A DNA stretch of 64,000 nucleotides, from NCBI GenBank assembly GCA_001414485.1, contig LLEY01000001.1, forward strand, positions 620,001 through 684,000, in the 5' to 3' direction. A program made the position numbers and the translations under genes. The notes beneath the pieces were generated by a model. The model did not search any database and was not told the DNA's origin. It was given only the letters and a program-made list of their open reading frames with translations. This document shows, one piece after another, positions 46,516-57,931 of this stretch; the stretch's first letter is position 1, and the number at the start of each line of letters is the position of its first letter. The stretch is from Calycina herbarum. Its lineage: Eukaryota; Ascomycota; Leotiomycetes; Helotiales; Pezizellaceae.

Positions 46516-46989
46516 GCAGCTAACGGTCGTCAAATCACAAGATGTATGGATTACTTGGTGTTGACCGTTTCTGTCTGGTCGAGCAAGGGCATACCGCGAA
46601 GCTAAGCAGCTTTAGCAGTCTTCCCCCAATGCCATATCGTCAGACCATTCGGATCCCACATTCGTCTCCAATGGAATCATGTAGCCGATGGTTGGCATTC
46701 CTACTCAGTGCTGACAATACGCTCCTTTTGCATCATAAGCCGGAGTCTAGCCAGCCACCATGACATGCATGGCGATCGAACCTGAGAGAGGCGACTCCGA
46801 CACATTATGTGCAAAATTGGAGCCGCGAATATTGCTACATTCGACACTACTCAACACTAGTCAACAACAAACCTTGATACTGGCCTGGAAAAGTTGATAT
46901 CGGCCACTTGCCGACCACGATCATCAATGGCTCTCTAATCCCACAATCTCAACCACTGTTCCGGTCTTACAGAATCATCACTATTCGAA
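46516..46989. other. 5' flank of the second rhodopsin-domain gene
   Basis: No gene is seen. Confidence 0.35.
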
Positions 46990-48490
46990 ATGGCTACACC
47001 GGCCGAAAATTTGCAATCTTTGCTCGAGGGTCCGGCTTTAGAACCTCCACCCGGAACAGTGTCAAATTTTATCGACCCTCTCACTCTCAGAAAGGAGACT
47101 ATTATTGTCGGGTGCATATTATTTATCCTTCCGACCACGTCCGTCTTCATTCGCTTTTACACTCAAGTTCGAATCAACAAGAAATGGCTTTTAGAGGACT
47201 GTAAGCCAATACCCGCTCTCACTGCTAAGCGGAAATTCAAGGCGACTTTTGCTGACAACAATTAGATTTGTGTTTGCTAGCCTGGGTAAGGGAATTTACA
47301 CCGCCGCCATACATCAGAAGACTAATATAAGAGCTAGGTTATGTACGTAGCAACGAACATCCCATTCATTTACGGAACAGACCCCGCCGGTGTTCGTCAT
47401 CAATGGAATGTTCATTTCAAAGACCTCCGAGACTTCCTATTCGTAAGATTCGTACCCGGTCTTCTTGTTCCTCCTCTGACTTCTGTTTAGAATCTGCACA
47501 TCGGCTCTATTATATACTGTTGCGTAATCCTCCCAATCAAAATTTCGGTTCTAGTTCAATACATACGAATCTTTAGTCCCTCAGAACGAAAATGGTTCTA
47601 CTGGTCTTGCCATGCCCTCATATGGCTCAATTTTGTGTTATACATTACCATCTTCTTTATAGAAATATTCCCTTGTCAGCCGAGGGCGAAAGCATGGGAT
47701 CCGTTGATTACAACTGGGAAATGCTTGGATCTCATGAAGATAAACGTGGCTACCGCTTCTCTCAATGTGGTTTCTGATTTTATTATCCTTCTCTTGCCAC
47801 AGAGAATTATATGGAACCTTCAACTGAGCGTCAAAAAGAGACTTGGTATTTCCCTGGTCTTTGCTACAGCACTTTTGTAAGTAAAACACCATCTTGAGGT
47901 TAGCTAAAGCTAACGCATTTCTCAGAGCTTGTATCAGTGCAGCTTTACGACTCTACTACGCCAATATCCTCGCACACAGCAAGGATATCACCTGGTACAC
48001 AAGTCTAATGGGCCTCTGCGTCCTCCCGGAACTCTCCCTCGGAATCGTCATAGCCTGTCTCCCCACATTTCCCAAATTCTTCAAAACCCTCCACAAACCC
48101 GCAATCCTAACAAAAATAACCACATCCCTCTACCACCTCCTCCGTTTCCCAAATTCCAACAACACAAACCTTTCCATCGAGATCCCCAGCTCTTCGAAGA
48201 AAGATCCCTCGTTACGAATTACGTCAAGGTTGGATACTTACGACCGACTCTCTGAAGGGCGGGAAATGCAATCCACGTTCCAGAAACAAGGGTCGAATAG
48301 CACGATTACTGAGGAAGAGGCGATTGAGAATCCGGGTGTGGGACCGATGGTTGGCAGGATATTGAGGACTACCCAAGTTATCTCTGTTTCTCAACCGCAG
48401 AGGCAGGAAAACTTTGCGTTGGAGGATACACCGTGGGAGGGAAATCATTATTATCATGCTTCGGTTTCGAGGGGTCCTTCACAGCAGTGA
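46990..48490 (+). CDS. Fungal rhodopsin-domain integral membrane protein (second of two)
   Basis: Exons 46990-47200, 47266-47285 (20 nt), 47338-47442, 47491-47876 and 47926-48490 give 428 aa, all in phase. Membrane helices are visible at IIVGCILFILPTTSVFIRFY, DYLCLLAW, LHIGSIIYCCVILPIKISVLV, WSCHALIWLNFVLYITIFFI, VATASLNVVSDFIILLLP, GISLVFATALLACISAALR and LMGLCVLPELSLGIVIACLP. The conserved loop FPCQPRAKAWDP and the D in SDFIILLLP fit the family. The C-terminal tail is Ser-rich and acidic. It is a distant relative of the protein at 27.8-29.6 kb but differs in exon structure, so it is not a recent tandem copy. Ligand unknown. Confidence 0.88.
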
Positions 48491-50075
48491 TTTACGATTT
48501 TGGGGATTTTTAAGGGAGTTTTGTGGTACGGAGGGTTTAGGTTTGGGCTTCGATTTGTCAAGTATGAAGGTGCAATGGATGGAGAGGGGCATAGAAATGG
48601 GAGTCTTGGATCTGTTGGATGGCGTATTTACGAACTGGATGATATCACTTGTTTTGAAAGAAAGGGTAGAGGGAGGTGTTTTGTTTTCAAGATGGATATA
48701 AAAAGTTTTTCTCTTTTGCATTTACGAAGCCATGTTGTAGCCCCTGGATACTTCCAACCCCAAGAATTTGGTACTCACAGAACCCCACAAGCCAAGCCAG
48801 TACATGATACTAGAGACCCCGTTCTCTATCACTCGTACCAGGACCCGATGACGTGCATATTCCGTAACAGTCAGTACGGGCATTAGGCCGCATAACAGTG
48901 TCGGACACCGAGAATTTGGGAACAGGAACTTGCCGAGCTTCAGGGGGAGTGTGGCGTAAGTACGTATAATGATAACTATTTATGACTGTTTTGGTTTGTT
49001 GTTGCTGTGTTTGGGGACTTGAGTTGTATTTGTGGACTCTGGAATGGGCTCGCGGCAGACAGAAAAAGCGGCAGTAAATAGCTCGATGCTCTAACTTTCT
49101 AGTATAATTTAATATTACTCTAAATGCGTTGAAATAATGAAACTTGATTGTTCTAAAACATGTGGGTTGATATTTTAGAGTGTTTCAAGTGTCTAGAGTA
49201 ATTATATTGAAATGCCCTAGAGAGCTGGAACAACGAGCTAGGTAGGGCAGGCACGAACCTGATTTTTACTGCCGCTTTCACTGTCTATCGCGAGATAAGG
49301 TAGGTGATTGTGGGTGTAACGAAGCGCATCTTTTTATTATGAGGTTTGAGGATGATGTGCTATATCTTAAGTCACGGAAACGATTGGATTGAGAGGGAAG
49401 GGGGGCTCGTCATGTGACGCTCTGGGATATGATAAATTGTTTCAAAGTTCCTTTTGATAATTAGGTTATATGTTCTCTCATTATTTTTAAGTAACCGAGG
49501 ACTTTCATCGGATTATATTAAGTACAGCGATCTTGAAAGTCACGTTCCAAATGCTTCCACGTGACGGTACAAATCTCCTCAAATCCAACCAGAATTATCT
49601 AAAGCAAATAGACTTCGATTCAATCTACTTAGTTACATATGTAAGATCAAGCTCATACTATGTAGATCTGGGTGCAGCTATCGTCGTGAAGACTCCTTAG
49701 AAATAAAAAATACAGAAGCCATTCGATCGGAGATCGGCTTCCCAAGCCAATTTTAAGAGTTGCAACCAAAGTTGATATCCAAGCAAGTGCTATAAGAATG
49801 GGGATAGGGACGTGTCACGAACTTTTAGGAGCATTCGACTGCGAACTGGAGATTAAGAATTATAGGGATTGTTCAAGATTTCGGAATTGTGAATCCGCGT
49901 CGGATTTGAACATTCACAGTCGTCCTACAAATGCACTCTTTAAGTAGGGCAGTGAGAACTAGCAGACTTTCTCTTTTAATTGTATTACATACTACTGAAA
50001 TCGAAAGAATATTCGAATACGCACGAACACCGCAAATCTATCGTCAAAACAGCTTCATTTAAACTTACCTACAAC
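48491..50075. other. Intergenic containing a family-A element
   Basis: No gene is supported. The element is listed separately at 49049-49294. The region from 49295 to 50075 is AT-rich with no open frame of interest. Confidence 0.45.
49049..49294. mobile_element. MITE-like element (family A), best-preserved ends
   Basis: The 30-bp ends are CTCGCGGCAGACAGAAAAAG... at 49049 and ...CACTGTCTATCGCGAG ending at 49294. As inverted repeats they agree at about 26 of 30 positions, including the shared AAAGCGGCAGTAAA. The body is about 186 bp of AT-rich, non-coding sequence. No certain target duplication is seen. Confidence 0.82.
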
Positions 50076-50513
50076 ATGCATCGACGCGCCGAAACAGTAC
50101 TTCAATTTATTACCATCCTCTTTAGCCTGACGATGCTTGCCGCAGGATCGCCTTATTTGCCACAACAACGACGGGGCGAGTGCCATGGCCCAACAGAGGG
50201 TCTCTGCAGGGTAGTATACCACGCCTGGGACGGAGGAAAGTCGATGAACCTTTCAGCTTGGGATCACGATTGCCGTCGACTCGACATAAAGCAGGAACCA
50301 GCACCAGCTGTTAATACGAAAGTCACACTCCAACTGGAGCCACCCTACAAATCCTTGGTTGTGGAAGTACGAGGTAGCTACTTCTTGAACCCAAAAGTGA
50401 CTTATGATGGCAAGAGAACAGGACTACTGTTTGGAAATGATATGGGTGGCATATTGGGTTGTAAGAGGACGGGGGCGCCTCCTCAGCATTGTAGTTCTGA
50501 CTTTAAATGTTGA
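50076..50513 (+). CDS. Small secreted protein
   Basis: A single exon of 145 aa from ATG 50076. It starts with a signal peptide (MHRRAETVLQF then ITILFSLTMLAAG, cleavage likely after AAG or AGS). The mature part has six cysteines (GECHGPTEGLCRV, DHDCRRLD, LGCKRT, QHCSSDFKC), consistent with disulfide bonding. No known domain is recognised. The frame is open upstream to 49980 but the signal peptide marks the start. Its size, secretion and cysteine content fit the loose class of fungal secreted effectors, but nothing here proves that role. Confidence 0.7.
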   Translation: MHRRAETVLQFITILFSLTMLAAGSPYLPQQRRGECHGPTEGLCRVVYHAWDGGKSMNLSAWDHDCRRLDIKQEPAPAVNTKVTLQLEPPYKSLVVEVRGSYFLNPKVTYDGKRTGLLFGNDMGGILGCKRTGAPPQHCSSDFKC

Positions 50514-51574
50514 AAGCCTGGCGATGGACCCCCTCTGACGTCGTCTCATATACCCTTCTAGCGAAGTTAAAGTGTACAGGCAATACAATATCTTGCAGTT
50601 TGCTTTTTGTTCTCATTACTGTTCTTTTTTGGATCATTTTAATACTCTCTGGGAGTGTGAATTCTTGGTGTCTGCTTTTGGAAAGGGCAGAAGGAAACAC
50701 GCCATAATCTATTTATAGCGTATTTGGTTATCACCAACAATTCGCCACGTGCCCGCTTCTCAGGCTACAAAAAACAAACCAACAATCGATGATTCTCTAC
50801 TCCCAGTTTGATATACTTTTCCTATTATGCTTCCAGAAACGTGGTCTGGAAACCCATAAATAGCTATGTTAGTTAGAACCAACAATTCGCCGTGCGTCTG
50901 CTTTCTTATGCGACGCGGCAGCGGAGACCATTCTTACCATCAAAATATTCCGCTAGGAAAGGAAGAACTCAGCATGCTTCAATTGATATCAGATTTCTCG
51001 AAGAACCTCTGGTAATATTTGGCTACTCAAAAATTACTGACCCGAATATAGTTAGTGATCCTACAATTTCCCCTTCCTGGAAAACGCCCTACGTCTGACG
51101 GCATAAACATTTTTCCAGAACAATTCAAGCTTCAGAACCTCGCCACGTAGACAAGTCAGCTTATGAGGCTCGTCAACGCATCCTTATAATCACTCCAGCG
51201 ACCCGCGTTCATTCCAACAATTAACCTTCTCCAATATCTTATGGATGTGTCATTGGGTGTCACGTAAGATGCGTGACTTCCGTTAAACACGTCGGTGAGG
51301 GATCTAGACTTCGCGTTGAAGGTTGCGGCACAGTGGAAAAGAGATGAGCTGTAGCTATGCACAGCCTCGAAATAAGGATTGAAGGAGTGTTGGTTGGTTG
51401 ATTTTACGCCACTATCCCAATTGGTTTCGTTACTTCCAGGTTCAATGCTACTTCCCCAAATACGAGGTAAACCCATCTTCTTGGTACGAAGAATCGTCTT
51501 TTTCCTACCTTCGTCCACCACTTTCTTGTAATTTCTTTTCCCCCTTTTCCTTTTAGTCGTTCATTACCGGCGGT
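50514..51574. other. Intergenic, with a short direct repeat
   Basis: CCAACAATTCGCC occurs twice (about 50732 and 50879) followed by related GTGC(C/G)(C/T)GC text. A 121-codon minus-strand frame at 51156-51521 has no domain and is not called. Confidence 0.4.
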
Positions 51575-52602
51575 ATGTTTCCATACGTATTGCTTTCTCT
51601 GGTTGTTCTGTTTGGATTTTCACAATATGTCGGGGCGGAATTACAATTCACAACTCCAGAGTTGATCAACAACGATGCGAGGACCTTTACTGGAAAGCCT
51701 CTGAAGCTCGTTTGGACTGGTGCGCAAGGACCTGTGAGCATTAAACTTATTCATGACGATGGAAGTAGCTCAGATCCTACAATTTCTAGTAAGTTCATTA
51801 GCAGCATTTCTTTTTGAATACTTCAACTGCTGACTCTTGAATAGGCGATCTTCTCGAAACCACATATACTTGGATTCCACCTACTAGTCTAAATGGACAG
51901 GACAGAAAGTTGGAAATCAGTGACAATGTTGCGAAGTTTGACTCGCCATTGCGCTCTTTTAGGCCGGGTTCAGAAGAAGGAACAGTGAGTCCTGCTCCTT
52001 TCTTTTCTTTTCTTTCTTTTCGTTGATGTAGGAAATGAATTCTAACTTGGACCCCAATCCACCAGCCCATGAGTGTGGCCTCCTCCACCTCTGCACCATC
52101 ATCTACATCATCTTCTTTGACTGTAACGAGTTCATCTACACAAGCATCCAGTTCGTCTAGTCCAATATCATCGAGTTCAGCACCACTACCAAGTACCACA
52201 AGCCCATCGCAAGAGACAAAAGCACCCACAACAAGCACCCCAATCTCCACCTCAAAACCAACCGCAGCACCCTCAAATGACGGCTACGATCCCGGCATGA
52301 GTATGGGGGCAAAAGTAGGAATCGCAGTCGGAATCACAGCAACAATCTGTCTAATAAGCGGAGCAATTGCCTTTGCATTCTGGTACGGCAAGAGAACACG
52401 GCAAATAAAATATGGGGTTCATGCGAAGTCAATGGGTTCTGAAGAGGGGTTCGACATGATTACTCCCATTCAATCGAGGAACCATAACCATAGTGGGGCT
52501 AATGGGTATAAATCTGAATTACCTGCTGTTAGTGTCGTGAGAGCACCTATACCAGTTGCTCCTGTGGAATTGGATACGGAGCCTTTGGAGATGAAACGGT
52601 GA
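51575..52602 (+). CDS. Kre9/Knh1-like, Ser/Thr-rich cell-surface membrane protein
   Basis: Exons 51575-51788, 51845-51984 and 52066-52602 give 296 aa. A signal peptide (MFPYVLLSLVVLFGFSQYVG) is followed by a Kre9/Knh1-type N-terminal domain: LQFTTPELINNDARTFTGKP, LKLVWTGAQGPVSIKLIHDD, TTYTWIPPTSLNGQ. Then comes a Ser/Thr/Pro-rich stalk of about 70 residues that is probably O-mannosylated, a single membrane helix (VGIAVGITATICLISGAIAF), a basic stop-transfer (YGKRTRQIK) and a cytoplasmic tail of about 60 residues. The layout resembles fungal wall-stress sensor-like proteins, though the extracellular head is not a WSC domain. Function is not known beyond the family's link with beta-glucan assembly. 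Confidence 0.8.
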
Positions 52603-52986
52603 TTTTTTGGGTGTAAGTTTGGGATTCTGGCGTTTGCTTAAGGTATAACGCTGATCATTGGGGCTTATTGGGAAGGGATGTGTTTATGATTGTGTGTTGG
52701 GAATATTTAGGCATATTTAGTGTCTTATAAAAATTGGGAACCTGACTTCACCAGCTCGAGTCTTGAGATTCATGAGTTGCTTAGGATCCAAGATAAGCAT
52801 CACCAGAATACCCCTCCTTCCCAATTAGTATTTCACCTGTCCCCCTCCCAACCCGTAATATAGCAAAATTCCCGTGCATCTGTTTCCTATGTATTCATTT
52901 TCTATAAATTGTTTCAGTAAGGAACTGGACCATATTTAAGATAACGGATCAAGTAGGTAGAAAAACTACTGTTGCTGGGGCCAGCA
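52603..52986. other. Intergenic between convergent loci, no gene seen
   Basis: It holds the 3' flanks of the Kre9-like gene and the membrane protein locus. Confidence 0.4.
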
Positions 52987-53504
52987 CTAGGAATACCAAC
53001 AGACTGGTGCTCCCACAGTGCTGGTGTCCACCATCTCTTCACCACGTAAATCATCGCCCTCGTTCTCCAATGGTTTCTCTGGTTGGTCCAGCTTTGAGGC
53101 CTCGATAGAATTATGCCACCAAAATACAAAGTCATGCCACTCATAGAAAAGAAGGGCCCCAAAGAACGAGTGAAAGTGTGACCCCCTTTTCGTCATTTCC
53201 TTGCCCACCAAGGCAATCTCGTGATCCCGCGTATCTTCAAGATCAAGCTCGTTCAAATTCCGTTCAAATTCATGGTCTTCTTATCCTTCGATTTGTGAAA
53301 TATTCGTCTGAAGGTTGCAGCAGTAAGTGCAAGCAACAACGCCATCCAAGGCGACCACTGACCAACTGCCTTTTTTGTTTCAGACTCAGGAACCCAATCC
53401 ATGGCACTTTCCGCTTTGTAGATGAAGAACATTACGATACACACTAATAAAGGGTAAGAGAAAATGGCTGTAAAGTACCAAACAGTTGCAACTGTCTTGG
53501 CCAT
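52987..53504 (-). pseudogene. Small membrane protein gene broken by an 11-bp tandem duplication
   Basis: From ATG 53504 (MAKTVATVWYF) the frame encodes two membrane segments (FTAIFSYPLLVCIVMFFIY and SPWMALLLALTAATF) and then stops soon after KDKKTMNLN. The 11-bp unit CGTTCAAATTC is present twice in tandem at 53250-53260 and 53261-53271. Counting it once puts NELDLEDTRDHEIALVGKEM in frame, leading on through an aromatic segment (FFGALLFYEWHDFVFWW) to the stop at 52987. The reading is open upstream of ATG 53504 to about 53580 with protein-like text, so the original may have begun earlier. Family unknown. Confidence 0.6.
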
Positions 53505-53649
53505 CTTGTTTCTCGATACGGACGAACAGCTCTCCAGCACAAAACAGTCGTGGAAGGTTTTTATTCGGCGCTCAGTGAGATTAGTTAGAGACTTTTAATG
53601 AGCGGGCAAAGGGAAACCAAGGAATGGTTTTATGAGTTTGTCTAGGTAG

Positions 53650-54331
53650 GAGTCGGCGGAAAGACCCCAGCAGGCTCAAAAGGCCAAACAATTCAAGTGA
53701 CAGGACTTGACACCAAATCAAAAGGTAGCGCAGCCAAACCCATCCATAGAGAAGACAAGTTGTTTCTTTACGGTACCGATGCCGGCTCCACAAGACATAT
53801 CGCTTTCGAAGACGACAAAAGATACGATTTCGAGCCTGACGAGGTGTCATCCGGGCGTTCACCAAGGCGCACTGAAGCATGGGACCGAGGAATCACCAAG
53901 ACCAAAATACACGGAACCAAGCATAACCTGATTCAGATTTCACAGGTACACTATGGAGCGATATATTCGATATCGTAGAGTTGAGTATAGTGGGATTTTC
54001 ATCAATCGTTGTCAAGTCCGTGGAAGAATTGAGCTTTATAGTGAAGGTTGCGTTGTCACCCACAGGTGGGATAGGTGGAGCCTTCGAACTCCAAATGACT
54101 GGTTTGAGAGAATCCTTCGAGTCTCTAAACAGCGTTGTGATATTTAAATCGATGCAGGGGTTAACGCAAATTCTCGTATCACAAAAGACCGCAACAGTGC
54201 CCTTTGTATCCGTGGGAGTGATGGATATAAATCAACTGATAAATTCTCAAAATGGGCTCAATCTCGACGATCACGCACAAACCCGATCTCAAACTCGAGA
54301 TCACAACACCATAAGACCTCCAAGAAATTAA
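53650..54331 (+). pseudogene. Remnant of an unrecognised gene with a frame change
   Basis: Two protein-like stretches follow each other in different frames: GLDTKSKGSAAKP, KLFLYGTDAGSTRHIAFEDD and KIHGTKHNLIQIS up to about 53945, then LWSDIFDIVELS, SIVVKSVEELSFIVKVALSP and ESFESLNSVVIFKSM to about 54160. They would join if one base were missing near 53946-53950. No ATG begins the first stretch. It may be a fragment of a gene or have introns I cannot place. No domain is recognised. Confidence 0.3.
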
Positions 54332-54939
54332 CGACATCTGGTATAGTTCTTTGCCCGGAACATTTGAACGCAAAATTTGGCCAGGCACACCTGCAGTGCG
54401 ACAATGGTGGATAAATGCAAACCTATATGATATGGGAAACAAGTCATTTTTTAAATATCTTCTCGTAAGAGATTACTCACCAGAAGGAAAGGGAAAAGTG
54501 GTTGGGTATGCAAAATGGCATGTACCAGTCGGCGAGGAGAGATTGAAAATCGAGGATAGATTTCCACTTTGGATTGAGGAGGAGGATGTGAGGTTGTGTG
54601 GTGTGTTTTTTGGAGGGCTTGGGGAAGAGCGGAGGGCGTTGATGGGGAATGAACAGTATTATTGTGGGTTTGATGCATAGGGTTTGAGGCTGGTGCTGAT
54701 CATTGATAGATTTGGATATGTTTTGTTCGCTTCCGGAGTATCGTCGACTTGGGGTTGCAAGTCTTCAGATGGATTTTGGAATCGAGCAGGCGGATAGAGA
54801 TCCTTTGAAGTGTTTCGTGGAAGCGAGTGTGATGGGTAGACCTCTTTACGAGAAATATGGTTTTGTTGGGCAAGAACCGTTCGAGATTCCTAGTGAAGGA
54901 TTTACTTGCACTGTCTACGTAAGACCAATTATGAAGTAG
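54252..54939 (+). pseudogene. GNAT acetyltransferase gene with an in-frame stop
   Basis: Exons 54252-54663 and 54710-54939 join in phase and would give about 213 aa, but codon 21 is TAA (54312-54314), just before DLQEINDIWYSSLPGTFE. The upstream 20 codons (MGSISTITHKPDLKL...) and the downstream frame are both protein-like and in the same frame, so this looks like a nonsense change. The acetyl-CoA-binding motif A is in exon 2 (LPEYRRLGVASLQM), followed by motif B (GRPLYEKYGFVGQEPFEIP). Substrate unknown. The alternatives are an unrecognised intron removing the stop, or initiation further downstream. Confidence 0.65.
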
Positions 54940-55082
54940 GTCGCGTCGGGATATGGGTTAGAAGAACGTAAGTCAAAAAGCCGATAAAACAGAAACTCTT
55001 GACTTGTCACTGACATCCTTCAAGAGACGCGATAAATTCCTAATATCGCAGATAACTCGCTATGACTTATTTTCTACTAAAC

Positions 55083-57099
55083 CTACAGATCCCACCAACT
55101 CTCATGCCAGTCTCTGAGATCTACCTTTTCAGGCACCTTTAAATAGGGAGTCAAATCCGAATTTGGGTCCGATTCTTTGATAGTTCGACCGTTTCCCCAA
55201 TAAGCGAATCTATTCTTGCTCTTATTTGAATTCAGAAGCTCATAATCGAAGTCCTCCCATCTCGGTGACCGTTTGACAAAAGTGACGTGCGCTGCACTTC
55301 CCGGCCAATGTCCATGGATCTTACCTCCCGGTACGCCACCTATTTCGAAACATGTTAGCAAAGCGATAACAATTAGAAAAAGGGAGGTTGGATCATCATA
55401 CCATTCGACCAGGAACTACATCCTTCACTCAAAACAGTAGTTGGGAAGAACGTATCAGCGTACTCCTGGAAGTCGTCTGCTGCTTCTTTCTTTGGAGCCA
55501 TGGTCCTAATTCCCTGTCCACTGATCTTTCGCAAGATGCGGGAAATATAAGTGATTTGGTTCTCCACACTATGTGGAAGTGTTCCAGCCTGACCAGCAGC
55601 ATTCGGGCCATGAATGAAAAACAAGTTTGGTAAACCAGGTGTCGCGACACCAAGGTATGTGTATGGAAACCCCCACTCGCCGTCGTGTTTCCATGCTGAT
55701 GAGAGATTGATATTTCCAGATTTCACAGGGAATGGGAAGGCGTAATCTATATTTGCGCCCGTTGAGCAAATTACAGCATCGACCGGTCTGTGAACTCCAT
55801 CTTCGGTTTCTATCCCGTCTTTTGTGAATCTTTTGATCTTTGTCTGGATAAAACTGACGTTGTCTTTGGTTAACGCTTCGAGATATCCGGGGCCAGGTGT
55901 CAGGCGCCGACAATGGGGTGAAAAGTCGGGTACGATCGCATCCAGTAATTCGGGCTTCTCAATTAATCTTCTCCTCATCAATTCTCTAAAGTCTCTACGA
56001 GCAGCCAAGTTCTCGTCCGAGTTTTTGATAATGGCGGTGTAGCGTCTCCAGTATGTATCTTCGAGCTTCTTTCGATATTCCAGGTGTTTTGCCGGGTCCT
56101 CAAAGTCTTTCAGTTGTGTTTCGCTAAAGTACATTGGTTCTGCTTTTCGATCTAGTCCGCCGAGTGAGCCAGCAATCCAGGTCTTGGAACGAGCATAGTG
56201 GTCGAGATGTTTGACGATCTTTTGTAATTCAGGTACGACCTGGATTCCACTTGCTCCGTTTCCAATGACCGCAACGCGTTTTCCAGTTGGGTCGAAACTG
56301 GGGTCCCAGTTGGACGAGTGTCTTAAATGGCCTTCATAATCTTTGATCCCAGGATAATCTGGCAGTTTCCATGCGTTGAATCGTCCTATGGCGGTTATGA
56401 AAATGTCGAATTTCTCAACGAAAGTCTCCCCAGTCTTTAAATTCTTCAAGTCCAGAACCCATTTCGACTCCCTGGAGTCCCATTGAGCGTTCTTGATTTC
56501 AGTTCCGAATTTAATGTAGTGGTACACGTTGTGTTTTGCTGCTGTCTTTTGCCAGTATTCTCGAATCTCGTGACCTTGGGCAAATTCCTCCGTCCATTGA
56601 GAATTTGGCGAGAAAGTGCTCTGGTAAACATTTGCTGGAACGTCGCAGCGTACCCCTGGGTCTGAAAAAGTTAGCTGAGCAATTCTAACTCGGTTGGCGT
56701 AACATACAGATATTCTCAACCCATGTCCCACCCTGTCGGTTCGTCAGTGAAATTCCCGAAGAGGACCACTTTCAAAGTTTGAACTTACAACGTTGTCATT
56801 TTTCTCGTAAATAGTCAAATCTATGCCCGGAACTTTTGCCGGTAGGAGAATTCCAGCATTTATACCAGAAATTCCAGCTCCTATAACTGCAACCTAAGGT
56901 AGCGAATCAACATATCTTCTCACAACACCCACGAAGTAGTACTCACTCGTAACGAACGAACAGCATCAACTGGATGATCCTCTAATTCTAGCTTCGGTCT
57001 CTCGCTTTTTAGAGTCACCTCTTCCGCTGCGCTATTATTGATCAGGTGACGAGAAATACTCTCCAGTCTCTCTTTCACTTGTTGATTTGATTCGCCCAT
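55083..57099 (-). CDS. Flavin-containing Baeyer-Villiger-type monooxygenase
   Basis: Model on the minus strand: 57099-56947, 56893-56789, 56732-56708 (25 nt), 56661-55402, 55339-55083; 599 aa with all phases closed. Such enzymes use FAD and NADPH to insert oxygen into ketones or oxidise heteroatoms. The FAD site is VAVIGAGISGINAGILLP, followed by YEKNDNVGGTWVENIYPG. The Baeyer-Villiger fingerprint reads YEGHLRHSSNWD and the NADPH site is VIGNGASGIQ. The end of the protein contains FFIHGPNAAGQ and a C-terminal region rich in Trp/Asp. A divergent MFS transporter begins 833 bp away. No signal peptide is seen. Substrate cannot be told. Confidence 0.92.
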
Positions 57100-57931
57100 C
57101 GCTTCAAAAGAATGCTGTTTACAAAATTATAGAATGAATCATTCCCCAATACTTCAAAAAACCACCATCTAAGTACAATCTCAGCAATCCGAATCCCCCA
57201 TCCTCAAATCGTGACATCGTTTCTCGATATTTCTCACTTCGAAAAATAGCGGGTCTCTGCAGAAATACGTCAAAGTTCGCCTAAATTGTGTCATCCCCAA
57301 GCCCCTGAACAACCATCGCTTCCCTGTTGTTACCCAAACTCATCGCCGGGGAACACGAATTATGATTTGAGACCTTGCCCGTTCATATCTCCACTGTTCT
57401 GTCGTGTTTTCTCTTATCATTGCTTAGCAGTTTTCTTGTCTGGTGCTTGAAGGTCAATAGTGTGCGGGCAGCGATGGTGTGACGATGGATCTTGATGAGA
57501 TGTTTGCTGCGGGATGGAAGCCGCGAGTTGTGACCCACCACTTTGGTAACAGGGTTGCATGGGTACACGGGATATTCCAATACCCCTCTTTTTATCTGAA
57601 TTGAATTCTCACCACAGTTGCTAGTCGGCAATGTTTCTCGACTTGTTTATCTTAAGTCCGTACCCTACTTTCAGCTGCAAGATTGCCACCCCACACTACA
57701 GTGTAACACATCAGGTTTTTTTCTCCGGACCGCTATCAGTTCTTGGTGGGTGCCGCTGTCTCGGGCTTCTGCCATCTGCACTAGCAATGGCAACTTTCTG
57801 GGTTTTTTCTAACATGGCCTAGAACAATTTTCTTTATAGTATAGATTCCATACTCCCCTTATCTGGAATTTGACGATTATACACCCAACTGGTTGTTTTC
57901 GTACTCAATCAACATCTCGGATAACGCCAAG
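57100..57931. promoter_or_regulatory. Divergent intergenic region between monooxygenase and MFS transporter
   Basis: The 832-bp stretch holds both promoters. No gene is seen and I recognise no specific operator. Confidence 0.4.

Noticed and set aside
51156..51521. 121-codon minus-strand frame upstream of the Kre9-like gene
   Set aside because: It has no recognisable domain or exon partners, and its position in the promoter of the next gene makes chance likely.
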